Source: CAVREM01 sp963728825
GTDB lineage: Bacteria > Acidobacteriota > Vicinamibacteria > Vicinamibacterales > CAVVIG01
DNA: 64,000 nt
Reading direction: 5' to 3'
Assembly: GCA_963728825.1 (NCBI GenBank)
Contig: CAVSLA010000004.1
Location: forward strand, 868,001-932,000
Position 1 is the stretch's first letter. Each line of letters begins with the position of its first letter. The translations under genes and the position numbers were made by a program. Below the pieces are notes generated by a model that searched no databases, was not told where the DNA came from, and saw only the letters and a program-made list of their open reading frames with translations. Of this stretch, positions 1 to 10,200 are shown one piece after another.

Positions 1-1
1 A

Positions 2-406
2 ACGACCGTCGCTGCCGTTCTGCGCGGCGCGCGGCTCGATCGCTGGCGACGCGTCGCGTTGGCGTCCGTGAAGCAATCGCGCCGGGCAGTGTTGCCGGAC
101 ATCCGCACGCCGTTGACGTTCGAAACCTATCTCGACGAGCCGCCGCCGGCCATGCGACTGATGCTGGTCGAGCCGGCCGCGGATGCGTCCACGCAAACGC
201 TGGCCACGCTGCGCACGGTCCCGCCCCCGGCTGACGTCAGCCTCATCGTCGGGCCGGAAGGCGGGTGGATTGCCGACGAATGGACGGCGGCGCGGGCGCG
301 GGGCGTGCGGCTGATTTCTCTGGGGCATCGCACGTTACGCGCCGATGCCACGCCGATTGCCGCGCTGAGCGTGCTGAATTTCCTGTGGGACGAGCACCCG
401 GCCTAG
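2..406 (+). CDS. rsmE: 16S rRNA (uracil-1498-N3) methyltransferase RsmE, C-terminal part
   Basis: Only the 3' part of the gene is inside the window; the reading frame is open from base 2. The product is the SPOUT-class methyltransferase that methylates N3 of U1498 in 16S rRNA. Visible family features are the KQSRR helix followed by VLPDI, the cofactor-binding SLIVGPEGGW loop, and the trefoil-knot tail ISLGHRTLRAD. The usual tail reads LR(A/T)ETA; here it is RADATPI, a mild divergence. The gene is followed by a REP-like hairpin and does not appear to be operonic with the next gene. Confidence 0.9.
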   Translation, partial: TTVAAVLRGARLDRWRRVALASVKQSRRAVLPDIRTPLTFETYLDEPPPAMRLMLVEPAADASTQTLATLRTVPPPADVSLIVGPEGGWIADEWTAARARGVRLISLGHRTLRADATPIAALSVLNFLWDEHPA

Positions 407-503
407 TGTTAGCATCGCCGGCGGTTTTGCACTCATATACGCTGTTGGCCTCAGGTCTGGAGGCCTTCACGCCGGGTCAAACGATTCGGCCTGCTGCCGG
501 ATG

Positions 504-523
504 CCGGGTCTGAAAAGACCCGG
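504..523. repeat. REP-like hairpin, CCGGGTCT type
   Basis: Perfect 8-bp stem (CCGGGTCT / AGACCCGG) with a GAAA loop, followed by CCTAG. Near-identical copies lie at 3351-3370 and 36778-36797. The ATG at 501 lies at the edge of this element, which argues against using that ATG as the start of the next gene. Confidence 0.75.
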
Positions 524-545
524 CCTAGCTGACGGGTTTTCATCA

Positions 546-3194
546 GTGACAGGACGAGGTCTGCTTCTCGCATGCTCGATGCTGCTTGCGACCAGCGACA
601 TTCTCACGGCCGACGAACCGGTCGTCGACGGGCGGAAACAGGCGAGAGCGTCGCGTCTGACGGCCGGCTCGATCCGGCTGGACGGTCGACTTGATGACGA
701 GGCCTGGCTGAAGGCCACGCCGATCACGGAATTCGTTCAGGCGGAGCCCGTCGAGGGCGCTCCACCAGCTCACCCGATGGAAGTCCGCTTCCTGTTCGAC
801 GACACCGCGCTGTGGGTCGGCGCCAGGATGCGCAGCGCGCCCGGCATGGCGATCCAGGCGCCGATGAGTCGCCGCGACGACGGCGGACAGGCGGAATACA
901 TTCAGGTCGAGCTCGATACCTATCTCGATCGGCGGACCGCGTACATGTTCGGCGTCACGGCGTCGGGCGTGCGCCTCGATCACTATCATCCGAGCGACAA
1001 TGAGGACGACACCGACTCGCAGTTCGAACCCGTCTGGGAAGCGCGGACCAACATTTATGACGGTGGCTGGACGGCCGAACTGTGGCTGCCGTTTTCGCAG
1101 CTGCGCTTCAACCATCAGCCGGAGCTCATCTGGGGCCTCAACGTGAAGCGGTGGCGCCCGCAACTGAATGAAGAGGACTACTGGGTGATCATCGGCCGGA
1201 CCCAGAGCGGCTGGGCGTCCCGCTTCGGCGAACTGCGCGGCCTCGACGGAATCCGGCCGGTGAAGCGTCTCGAGGTCATGCCGTACGTCGCGGCGTCCTC
1301 GCGCATGACCGGCAACCGTGACCGCGGGAATCCGTTTGACGACGGCACGAATCTGGGCGGGCGGATCGGCGCCGACGTCAAGGTCGGGATCGGATCGAAC
1401 CTCACGCTCGAGGCGGCGATCAATCCGGATTTCGGCCAGATCGAAGCGGACCCGGCCGAAGTCAACCTGACGGTGTTCGAAACGACATTCAGCGAGCGGC
1501 GGCCTTTTTTCATCGAAGGTAACAGCGTGCTCGAAGCCGGCACCTCCAACTTCTATTACTCCCGGCGCATCGGCGCCCGGCCAACGTTCGCGGCACCACC
1601 CGGGTACGAGTACGTCGACTATCCGTCCACCAGCACCATCCTGGGCGCGGCGAAGCTCACGGGCCGCCTGGGGTCGGGCACATCGGTCGGGTTTCTGGGC
1701 GCGGTCACGGCTCGCGAAGAAGCGAACACGTTTGCACTCGGCAACACCGCATCGGTGGCGGTGGCCCCGCAGACGACGTGGGGGGTTGGACGCGTCATTC
1801 AGGAGTTCAGCCCGGATTTCACCGCCGGCGCGCACCTCACGCTGGTGCATCGCGACATGGCGGCGGTCGATCCAATGGCCGCGGTTCTGAACCGCAACGC
1901 GATCACCGCCGGCGCCGATACGCGGCTCCGGTTCGGCAATCGCACCTATGAAACCTCCTTCAGCATCGGCTTGACCCACATCGACGGCGAGCCCGCCGCC
2001 ATCGAGCGCGTCCAGCGCGCCAGCGGTCATTACCTGCAGCGCGTGGACCAGCCGACGATCCGCCTGGATCCGACGCGGCGTTCGCTGGGCGGCCTGCAGA
2101 TCACCGCCAACTTCAACAAGATCGCCGGACGTCACTGGCTGTGGGGCAGCAACCTGATGATCGAGTCGCCGGAATTCGATCCGCTCGACTTCGGCCGCCT
2201 CAATTACGCCGGCGACTACCAGGCGAACCCGCGCATCACCTATCGGGAAACGCGCCCCGGCCGGCTGTTCCGGTCCTATTCGTTCAGCGCCAACCTGAAC
2301 AACTACTGGCACTTCGACAGCGAACTCGGCGTGCGCCACACGCTCGGTGGCAGCGCCAACGTCACCTTCACCAATTTCTGGTCGACATCGTTCAGCGTCA
2401 ACCGCTACTTCCGCGGGCTCGACACGCAGTTGACCCGCGGCGGTCCGGCCATGCAGACGCCGCTCGGGTCGAGCCTGTCCGGATCGCTGCGCAACAGCGG
2501 CGGTGCGACGACCAGATGGAGTGGCAACGGCAACCTGCGGACCAACGAGTTCGGCGACGAGGCGTGGAGCGTCAGCGGATCGGTGAGCTCGCGCCCGTCG
2601 CCGTCGCTGCAATTCTCGATCGAGCCGGAGTACTCGGACGAAAACGGCACGGCGTCGTTCAGCGGACCGATCAATCGTCAATACATCACCACGCTCGCCG
2701 GGGTGCGCCCGGAAACCTACCTGCGGCGCTACATTTTCGGACTGGTCGATCGCACGACGCTGTCGACGCAGTTCCGCGTCAGCTACACGTTCAAGCCGGA
2801 CGTGACCCTCGACGTCTATGTCGAACCGTTCGCGGCCAGCGGCCGCTACAACGGGTTCGGCGAGCTGGCGGTGGCGCGCGGCAAGGACCTGCGGCTTTAC
2901 GGGACCGACGGAACGACCATCGAGCGTCTCGAGAACGGCAGCTATCAGGTGACTGATGGCGCTGCGGCGTTCACGCTCTCGAACCGCGACTTCAACGTCC
3001 GTTCGTTCCGCAGCAACGCCGTGCTGCGCTGGGAGTGGCGCCCCGGCAGCATCCTGTACTTCGTCTGGCAGCAGAACCGTGAGAGCTCGGCGCCGTACGG
3101 CGATCACGTCAACGCCGGCGACCTGTTCGAGTCCTTCTCGGCTCCTGGCGATAACATAATGGCGATCAAGACCACCTGGTGGATTAGTCGATAG
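546..3194 (+). CDS. CBM9-like plus DUF5916 outer-membrane protein
   Basis: This encodes about 882 residues. The GTG at 546 is preferred because it gives a signal peptide directly (MTGRGLLLACSMLLATS), whereas the in-frame ATG at 501 lies at a repeat element. Residues about 40-200 resemble the CBM9-like domain (DGRLDDEAW opening). The remainder is a DUF5916-type beta-barrel, with the family hallmarks NPDFGQIEADPAEVNLT and SERRPFFIEG and many alternating aromatic strands. Family members are outer-membrane proteins of unproven function, often near hydrolases; a role in uptake or export is inference. The last codons and the stop are made from the first units of the heptamer array that follows. Confidence 0.88.
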   Translation: MTGRGLLLACSMLLATSDILTADEPVVDGRKQARASRLTAGSIRLDGRLDDEAWLKATPITEFVQAEPVEGAPPAHPMEVRFLFDDTALWVGARMRSAPGMAIQAPMSRRDDGGQAEYIQVELDTYLDRRTAYMFGVTASGVRLDHYHPSDNEDDTDSQFEPVWEARTNIYDGGWTAELWLPFSQLRFNHQPELIWGLNVKRWRPQLNEEDYWVIIGRTQSGWASRFGELRGLDGIRPVKRLEVMPYVAASSRMTGNRDRGNPFDDGTNLGGRIGADVKVGIGSNLTLEAAINPDFGQIEADPAEVNLTVFETTFSERRPFFIEGNSVLEAGTSNFYYSRRIGARPTFAAPPGYEYVDYPSTSTILGAAKLTGRLGSGTSVGFLGAVTAREEANTFALGNTASVAVAPQTTWGVGRVIQEFSPDFTAGAHLTLVHRDMAAVDPMAAVLNRNAITAGADTRLRFGNRTYETSFSIGLTHIDGEPAAIERVQRASGHYLQRVDQPTIRLDPTRRSLGGLQITANFNKIAGRHWLWGSNLMIESPEFDPLDFGRLNYAGDYQANPRITYRETRPGRLFRSYSFSANLNNYWHFDSELGVRHTLGGSANVTFTNFWSTSFSVNRYFRGLDTQLTRGGPAMQTPLGSSLSGSLRNSGGATTRWSGNGNLRTNEFGDEAWSVSGSVSSRPSPSLQFSIEPEYSDENGTASFSGPINRQYITTLAGVRPETYLRRYIFGLVDRTTLSTQFRVSYTFKPDVTLDVYVEPFAASGRYNGFGELAVARGKDLRLYGTDGTTIERLENGSYQVTDGAAAFTLSNRDFNVRSFRSNAVLRWEWRPGSILYFVWQQNRESSAPYGDHVNAGDLFESFSAPGDNIMAIKTTWWISR

Positions 3195-3275
3195 TCGGTA
3201 GTCGGTAGTCGACAGTCGACAGTCGGTAGTCGACAGTCGGCAGTCGACAGTCGACAGTCGACAGTCAACAGTCGA
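3185..3275 (+). repeat. Heptamer tandem array, (C/T)AGTCG(A/G)
   Basis: Thirteen contiguous 7-nt units, mostly CAGTCGA, TAGTCGA or TAGTCGG. The array starts inside the last codons of the DUF5916 gene and supplies its TAG stop (3192-3194). The same unit occurs in the array at 44384-44438, where it also supplies the stop codon of the gene it follows. No promoter or coding sense is apparent. Confidence 0.92.
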
Positions 3276-3300
3276 GGCCGAAGCGCCGCCAGTGAAAAAT

Positions 3301-3416
3301 GTAGGGCGGACCTCTTAGGTCCGCCGGGATGGCGTTTTCGTATCGCGATGCCGGGTCAAAAAAGACCCGGCCTACGTCCGAAGGCAATGTGAGTAGGCGG
3401 ACCTCTCAGGTCCACC
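3301..3416. repeat. Cluster of three REP-like hairpins
   Basis: Three hairpins lie in 116 nt upstream of the gamma-glutamyltranspeptidase gene. The first (3305-3325) has GGCGGACCT / AGGTCCGCC arms after GTAGG. The second (3351-3370) has CCGGGTC / GACCCGG arms followed by CCTAC. The third (3396-3416) has GGCGGACCT / AGGTCCACC arms with one mismatch, also after GTAGG. The ribosome-binding site of the next gene starts right after the third. Confidence 0.8.
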
Positions 3417-3427
3417 GGAGGTGTCGC

Positions 3428-5245
3428 ATGCGCCGTGTGAGTATCGCTGTCGTAGCCGCGGCCGGCGTATCGGCGGTCCTGGGCCTTGCGGCTCAATCGC
3501 CGACGCCCTTCGGGACGCCGTCCGCCGCTCAGCCGACTCCCGGATCGGCGATCCCGGCAGTCCCGGGATCGCGTGCGCAAGGGTGGCTCGGTCAGGGGCG
3601 TTCTGAAGTCCTCGCGCGGCATGGGGTCGTCGCCACGAGCGATCCGCTCGCCGCACAGGCCGGCCTCGAGATCATGCGCCGCGGCGGCAACGCGATCGAT
3701 GCCGCCGTCGCCGCCGGCGCCGTGCTCGACGTCACGTCGCAGAACGATACGGGCATCGGCGGAGACCTGTTTGCGCTGGTCTGGTCGGCGCGCGACCGGA
3801 AGCTCTACGCGCTGGCGGCCGCCGGCTGGGCGCCGGCCGGCTGGACTCCACAGTTCTTCACCGATCGCCTGAAAGTGAAAAGCGTTCCGAACAGCGGCGT
3901 CAACGCTGCGACCGTTCCAGGCGCAATCGCCGGATACGATGCGCTGCTGAAGCGCTTCGGCACCCGCGGCTTCAAGGAGACGTTCGAACCGGCGGCGCGC
4001 ATTGCTGAAGAAGGATGGGGCCTCGCCGAGCGTCGTCACGCCGACCTGCGCGGCGCGGTGAAGGGGCTACTCGCCGATCCCGACTCCAGGCAAACCTTTC
4101 TGGCCGGCGACACCGCGCCCGCGCTCTACAGCATCATTCGCAACCCGGGGCTGGCGAAGGCGCTGCGCCTGATCCAGCAGCAGGGCAAAGACGCCTTCTA
4201 CCGCGGTGAAATCGCCGACGCGATCGTCAGGAAAATGGAGGGGAACGGTGGCGTGATGACGCGCGCCGATCTCGCCGAGTTCGAGCCCGAATGGGTCGAG
4301 CCGATCACGACCAGCTATCACGGATACGACGTGTTCCAGCTGCCGCCGCCCGGTCAGGGGTTTGCCGCGCTCGAGATGCTCAACATCCTCGAGGTCTGCG
4401 TGCCGAAGCTCGGGTTCAACCTCGCGAAGCTGGGTCCGTCAGACCCGATGTACTGGCATCTGCTGGTCGAGGCGAAGAAGCTCGCCTACGCGGATCTACT
4501 CGCCAGGAACGCAGATCCCAAGTTCGCTTCGGTGCCGGTCGCCGAGTTGCTGTCGAAGTCCTACGCCGCCACGTTGTGCGGCCGAATCGACCCGAACCGG
4601 GCGTCGAAGCCAGGCGTCACCGGCGGCACGGACGGCGGGACGATTTATCTCACGACGGCCGATCGCTGGGGCAACATGGTCTCGCTGATCCACAGCGTGT
4701 TCAGCGTCTACGGCAGCCGCACGACGGTCGCGCCGTACGGCTTCGTGCTGCACAACCGCGGCGGCGCGTTCTCGCTCAATCCGAAGAGCCCGAACATCGT
4801 CGCGCCGCGCAAGCGGCCGTTCCACACCATCATCGCCGGGTTCGTGATGAAGGACGGCCAGCCGCTGATGACCTTCGGCAACATGGGCGGCAGCGTTCAG
4901 CCGGAAACGCACGCCCAGCACATGGTGAACGTGATCGATCTCGGCATGAACGTCCAGATGACGACCGACGCCGCACGCTTCACCCACAATCAGAACGGCA
5001 ACGTGCTGTCGCTCGAAGCCAACTTGTTCAACCTCGTGAGCGGTCCACTGAAGGCGAAGGGACACGACGTGCGATCGGTCAATGGCGGCGCGGTCGGCGG
5101 CTATCAGGGGATCCTGTTCACGCGCGATCCCAGCCTCTCCGCTCCGGCGTTCGACGAAGCCAGCATCCTCGAAGACCGACCTGTGAACGGGCTCTATCGG
5201 GCTGGCTCCGATCACCGCAAAGACGGGCAGGCGGTCGGGTGGTAA
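3428..5245 (+). CDS. ggt: Gamma-glutamyltranspeptidase, exported
   Basis: This Ntn-hydrolase cleaves gamma-glutamyl bonds such as that in glutathione, normally in the periplasm. The start at 3428 follows GGAGG with 6-nt spacing and gives a signal peptide (MRRVSIAVVAAAGVSAVLGLA). The product is 605 residues, close to the family norm. The N-terminal GGNAIDAAVAAG motif is the large-subunit signature. The autoprocessing site is DGG-T405-IYLTTADRWGN, with Thr405 as predicted nucleophile; the usual TTH is TIY here. The GNMGG oxyanion region is also present. The gene heads a same-strand run with a hydrolase and a polysaccharide deacetylase, and the identical GGAGGTGTCGC leader recurs before the hydrolase. 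Confidence 0.93.
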   Translation: MRRVSIAVVAAAGVSAVLGLAAQSPTPFGTPSAAQPTPGSAIPAVPGSRAQGWLGQGRSEVLARHGVVATSDPLAAQAGLEIMRRGGNAIDAAVAAGAVLDVTSQNDTGIGGDLFALVWSARDRKLYALAAAGWAPAGWTPQFFTDRLKVKSVPNSGVNAATVPGAIAGYDALLKRFGTRGFKETFEPAARIAEEGWGLAERRHADLRGAVKGLLADPDSRQTFLAGDTAPALYSIIRNPGLAKALRLIQQQGKDAFYRGEIADAIVRKMEGNGGVMTRADLAEFEPEWVEPITTSYHGYDVFQLPPPGQGFAALEMLNILEVCVPKLGFNLAKLGPSDPMYWHLLVEAKKLAYADLLARNADPKFASVPVAELLSKSYAATLCGRIDPNRASKPGVTGGTDGGTIYLTTADRWGNMVSLIHSVFSVYGSRTTVAPYGFVLHNRGGAFSLNPKSPNIVAPRKRPFHTIIAGFVMKDGQPLMTFGNMGGSVQPETHAQHMVNVIDLGMNVQMTTDAARFTHNQNGNVLSLEANLFNLVSGPLKAKGHDVRSVNGGAVGGYQGILFTRDPSLSAPAFDEASILEDRPVNGLYRAGSDHRKDGQAVGW

Positions 5246-5331
5246 AACCCTGTCGTTCGACGTTCGACGTTCGTCGGGTGTTCGGCGTGACCTAGAAGAT
5301 CGGTTGACCGGGTTGATTCGGAGGTGTCGCC

Positions 5332-6165
5332 ATGCGCCGTATGCTGGTCGCGTTTCTCGCCTTCGCATGCTCTCCGTCAGTCGTCGCCGCCCAGGCCACT
5401 CCGGCGCCTGGTGTCGTGGTCAAGACGGACGTCGTTTATGGCCGTGTGCAGGGTTCGGCGCTGCTGATCGATCTCGCGTATCCGGAGCGTGGCGATCAGC
5501 TGCCGGCCATCATCTACGTGCACGGCGGCCGCTGGCGCAGCGGCACGCGCGCCAATCAGAATTTCGCCAATCTCTCCAAATGGGCGCAGCAGGGATTCTT
5601 CACCGCCTCGATCGACTATCGTCTGGTCGGCGGATCGCCGGCGCCGGCGGCCTACGAGGACACCCAGACAGCGATTCGCTGGCTGCATACGCACGCCGGC
5701 GAGTTCCGGATCAATCCCGATCGGATTTATCTGATCGGCGAATCATCGGGCGGACATCTCGTGTCGCTGGCGGCATCGCTCGGGGATGGTTCGTACGCGC
5801 GGGTCGGCGGCTGGGAGAAGGCGCGCAACGACGTCCGCGCCGTGATCAGCGTCGCGGGCGCCTACGATCTGCCGACGTTGTCGTGGGGCAACCTCTGGAC
5901 GCCGGTCACCGGGGAGGTCGACGCCGCGCGCCGGCAGGCCTCGCCGATCAACCACGTCACGCCGTCGATGAAACCGATTCTGGTCATTCATTCGGACGAT
6001 GACAAGTCGGTGCCGATCGATCAGGCGGTCCGGATGGTCAAAGTCCTCGAGAGCGCGAAGGTGCACCACCGGTTCGTGCATTACCAGGATCGGGGCCACA
6101 TGGGGCTCACCGAGGAAGTGCTGAAGGAAACGCGGGCTTTCATCGCGGAAGTGGAGAAGAACTAG
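5332..6165 (+). CDS. Alpha/beta hydrolase, BD-FAE / carboxylesterase type
   Basis: An exported serine hydrolase of 277 residues; the natural substrate is unknown, with a carboxylic ester most likely. GGAGG sits 6 nt before the ATG, and a signal peptide runs to about VVAAQA. HGGRW is the oxyanion-hole motif, GESSGGH carries the nucleophilic serine, DDDKSVPI the acid and DRGHMGL the histidine, so the full catalytic triad is present. It lies between gamma-glutamyltranspeptidase and a polysaccharide deacetylase on the same strand, with an 86-nt gap upstream and 27 nt downstream, so co-transcription with the deacetylase is likely. Confidence 0.85.
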   Translation: MRRMLVAFLAFACSPSVVAAQATPAPGVVVKTDVVYGRVQGSALLIDLAYPERGDQLPAIIYVHGGRWRSGTRANQNFANLSKWAQQGFFTASIDYRLVGGSPAPAAYEDTQTAIRWLHTHAGEFRINPDRIYLIGESSGGHLVSLAASLGDGSYARVGGWEKARNDVRAVISVAGAYDLPTLSWGNLWTPVTGEVDAARRQASPINHVTPSMKPILVIHSDDDKSVPIDQAVRMVKVLESAKVHHRFVHYQDRGHMGLTEEVLKETRAFIAEVEKN

Positions 6166-6192
6166 ATTCCCCCGGGCCACGATGGAGGTCGT

Positions 6193-7149
6193 ATGCAGCG
6201 ACTGATTTCGGTTGCGGCTCTCGTCGTGCTCAGCTCGGGGTACGCCCTTGGACAGACGGCGCAGCGGCCCGACGTCGTGCGCCCGCTCGAGCACGATGCG
6301 ACCGATGACCAGATCAAACAGACCATCAACCGCGTCCGGGCTGGCCGCAGGCTGACCCCGAAGAGCTGGCCGACAGGGGCCCGCGTGGCCGTGGGCGTGT
6401 CGTTCGATATCGACAACGAACTGCTCGCCCGTTCGAATCCGCTGCCGGTGCCGCTGTCGCAGGGCGAATACGGCGCCACCACGGCGCTCCCTCGAATTCT
6501 CGCGATGCTCGAGCGGCAGCAGATTCCGGCGACGTTTTTCATTCCGGCGGTCTCGGCGATGCTGCACCCCGAGATGATTCCGGCGATCGTGAAGGCGGGG
6601 CGTCACGAGATCGGCGTCCACGGATGGATTCACGAGAACCTGCCCTCGATCGGCGACCCGGCGGTGGAGCAGCGGCTGCTGACGCAGTCGATCGACTACC
6701 TGACGAAGGCGGTCGGCAAGCGGCCGGTCGGGTTCCGGGCCCCGTCGTGGGCGTTCAGCCCGCACACCCTCGGGCAGATTCTGAAGGCCGGTTTCCGGTA
6801 CGACAGCAGCATGATGGCCATGGACGAGCCGTACGAGGTGATGGCCGACGGCCAGGCGACCGGCCTGGTCGAGCTGCCGATCGAATGGATTCTCGACGAT
6901 TTTCCGTACTTCAGTGGCAACGCGTCAGGCTCGTTGCCGTCTCCCGAAGCGGTCTACAACATCTACAAGGACGAGTTCGACGTCGCGTACGACGAGCGAA
7001 CGATGGTGATCATCACGCTGCACCCGCATGTCTCCGGTCACCGTTCCCGCCTGATGCAGATCGACCGGCTCGTGTCGTACATGAAGTCGAAACCGGGCGT
7101 CTGGTTTGCGACGCTCGAACAGATTGCCGATGCCGTCAGACCTCGATGA
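6193..7149 (+). CDS. Exported polysaccharide deacetylase (NodB fold), PuuE-like
   Basis: A 318-residue NodB-homology metal-dependent deacetylase or amidohydrolase. The ATG follows GGAGG, and the N-terminus is a signal peptide ending near YALGQ. The first metal-ligand segment is SFDIDNE, the HxxxH metal motif is in GVHGWIHEN, and RAPSWAFSP is the third conserved block. Spacing and the SFDID form recall the allantoinase-like PuuE branch rather than classical chitin deacetylases, so the substrate is open. A 27-nt gap to the preceding hydrolase suggests one transcript. Confidence 0.85.
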   Translation: MQRLISVAALVVLSSGYALGQTAQRPDVVRPLEHDATDDQIKQTINRVRAGRRLTPKSWPTGARVAVGVSFDIDNELLARSNPLPVPLSQGEYGATTALPRILAMLERQQIPATFFIPAVSAMLHPEMIPAIVKAGRHEIGVHGWIHENLPSIGDPAVEQRLLTQSIDYLTKAVGKRPVGFRAPSWAFSPHTLGQILKAGFRYDSSMMAMDEPYEVMADGQATGLVELPIEWILDDFPYFSGNASGSLPSPEAVYNIYKDEFDVAYDERTMVIITLHPHVSGHRSRLMQIDRLVSYMKSKPGVWFATLEQIADAVRPR

Positions 7150-7241
7150 TGTTATGGAGTAGACTACCGACGACCCGAACCCGTTCCGTTTCTGTGAGTT
7201 CTGCGCGTTCTGCGGTTAACTGATCCCTGGGGAGAGGGCCG

Positions 7242-10200
7242 TTGCAACCAACCCGTCGAGAATTCCTGAAAGCGGCAACCGTCGGTGGCGTCGCGGCGTC
7301 GGTGCTCGGTTTCGACCTGGAGCCGGCCTACGCGGCCGTCCGCGCGCTGAAGATCTCACGCACCACCGAGACGCGATCCACCTGCCCGTACTGCTCGGTC
7401 AGCTGCGGCGTCATCATCCACACGCTGGGCGACCGGTCGCGCAATGTCACGCCGGCCGTCGTGCATGTCGAGGGCGATCCCGATCATCCGATCAATCAGG
7501 GCACGCTCTGTCCGAAGGGCATCACCCTCAAGCAGAACATCGTCAACGACCGGCGGCTGACGAAGGTCCTCTACCGCGCACCGGGCAGCGTCGAGTGGCA
7601 GGAGAGGGACTGGGATTTTGCGATCGATCGGATGGCGCGCCTGTTCAAAGACACGCGCGACCGTCGTCTGCGGCAGAGGGACGAACAGGGGCGGACGCTG
7701 AACGCGCTGACCGCGGTGGGCGTCATCGGCGGCTGCACCGATACGAACGAGCTGAATTACCTGCTGGTGAAGGCCTTTCGCGCCGGGCTGGGGGTCGTCC
7801 CGCTCGAGCAGCAGGCCCGAATATGACACGGCCCCACGGTGGCCAGTCTGGCCGCCACATTCGGACGAGGCGCGATGACCAACGGCTGGACCGACATCCG
7901 CAATGCGGACGTCGTTCTCGCCATGGGCGGCAACCCGGCTGAGAACCATCCGGTCGGCTTCCGCTTCGTCATGGAGGCGAAGCGCAATCGCAACGCGAAG
8001 CTGGTGTGCGTCGACCCGCGGTTCAACCGGACCGCCGCGGTCGCCGACCGCTTCGTGCAGATTCGGGCCGGTACCGACATCGCCTTCCTCGGTGGGCTGA
8101 TCAACTACGTGTTGTCGCGTGGCCGCTATCACGACGAGTACGTGCGGCTGTTCACCAACGCGGCATTCCTCGTCAGCGAGCAGTACGCCTTCGACGAAAC
8201 CGAGGGGGTGTTCTCGGGGTGGGACGCCGAGGCGCGCGCCTACACCGACAAATCCAGCTGGCAATACGACCTCGATGAGAAGGGGTTCGCGCGCGTTGAT
8301 CCGACGCTGGAGCATCCCCGTTCGGTGTTTCAGGTGATGAAGGGGTTCTACGCCCGCTATTCGCCGGCCGCGGTTGCCAATATCTGCGGGTGTACGGCCG
8401 AGGAATTCGAGCGTACCGCCGAGCTCATCACGTCGACCTACACCGCGGATCGGGTGGGGACGATCCTGTACGCGCTTGGCTGGACGCATCACAGCCACTC
8501 CGTGCAGCTGATTCACGCGGCGGCGATGCTGCAGCTGCTGCTCGGGAACATCGGCCGGCCCGGCGGCGGACTGAACGCGCTGCGCGGCCACGCCAACATC
8601 CAGGGCGGCACCGACTGCGGCATGGCGTATCACAACCTGCCGGGGTACATTCCGATCCCGAAAGCCGAAAACCAGAGTCTCGACAATTTCCTCACTGCGG
8701 TGACGCCTCGGCCGCTCCGTCCCGCCTCCACCAATTTCTGGTCGAACACGGATCGATTCACGGTCAGCCAGCTGAAGGCGTTCTACGGCACAGCGGCGAC
8801 CCGCGACAACCAGTTCGGGTACGCGTTGCACCCGAAGCTGCCGGCGGAGCCGGGCGGCCACGAGAACTGGAGCTGGGCGCACATGTTCGACCACATGTAC
8901 GCCGGCGCGATGGAAGGGTTCGTCAGCTTTGGCATGAACCCCGTCAGCAACGGGCCGCATTCGCGCAAGGCGATTGCCGGTCTCGCCAAGCTGAAGTGGC
9001 TGGTGGTGGCGGAAAACTTCGAGCAGGAGACGGCGTCGTTCTGGCGCTCCGATATCCTGTCGCTGGTCGACCTGAAGCCTGAAGACGTGCAGACGGAAGT
9101 GTTCCTGCTGCCCGCCGCCAACTTCGCCGAAAAAGACGGCTCGTTCGTCAATTCCGCCCGCTGGATTCAGTGGAAGTGGAAAGCGGCTGACCCGCCTGGG
9201 GACGCGAAAGCGGATCAGGAGATCGTGGCGCGGCTGTTCCTGAAGATTCGGGATCTCTATCGCGCCGAGGGCGGTACCGTCCCCGAGCCGGTGCTCAATC
9301 TGAACTGGTGGTACACGAATCCGGCCAGCCCGTCCCTCGACGAGGTGTGCAAGGAGATCAACGGGTGGGCGATCGACGAGGTTCGCGACACCACCGGCAA
9401 TGTCGTGTTGCGACCCGGGCAGCAGCTGTCGCGATTCCTGGACACACGCGCCGACGGCTCGACGTTATCGGGCAACTGGCTGTATGTCGGCATGTACACC
9501 GACGCCGGCAACCTCACGCAGCGCCGCTCGTACGCGGACCCGAGCGGACTGGGTCGTTATCCGGAGTGGACGGTGAGCTGGCCGGCGAATCGTCGCATCC
9601 TCTACAACCGCTGCTCGGCTGATGCGCAGGGACGGCCGTGGGACGCGTCGCGCATCGGCATCGCCTGGAACGGCCAACGGTGGACGGGCGACACGCCGGA
9701 TTACACCGTCGACAGTCCACCCGACGCCAGCCTCGGCGCGTTCATCATGCTGCCCGAAGGCGTGGCGCGACTCTTCGTGCCCGGCCAGTTCGCCGACGGA
9801 CCGTGGTCGGAGCACTACGAGCCGGCGGAATCACCGGTGCTCAACCCGCTGCACCCGACGCACAGCTTCAATCCGGCCGCCAAGCTGTTCAAGACCGAGT
9901 TCGACGTCCTCGGCAAGCCCGAGGACTTTCCGATCGTCTGCACCACGTACCGTCTCACCGAACATTTTCACTACTGGACGAAGAACAATCCCTACAGCGT
10001 GCAGCTGCAGCCGGAGTTCTTCGTCGAAATCCCGGAGGCGCTGGCCCAGGAAAAAGCGATCGCCAACGGCGACAAGGTGCGCGTCACGTCGGCGCGCGGT
10101 TCGCTCGAGGGGCGCGCGATGGTGACCCGACGCATCAAGCCGATGCAGGTCGCCGGTCGCACCACGTACCAAATCGGCTTTCCGATTCACTGGGGATTTC

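Noticed and set aside
543..3107. Long antisense open frame (854 codons) opposite the DUF5916 gene
   Set aside because: The product is Arg/Ala/Val-rich with no motif and is the usual antisense shadow of high-GC coding DNA; the plus strand has clear family motifs.
7824..7826. TGA as a nonsense mutation making fdnG a pseudogene
   Set aside because: Homology continues in the same frame on both sides, the stop lies exactly at the known Sec position, and a SECIS-like stem is at the right distance.
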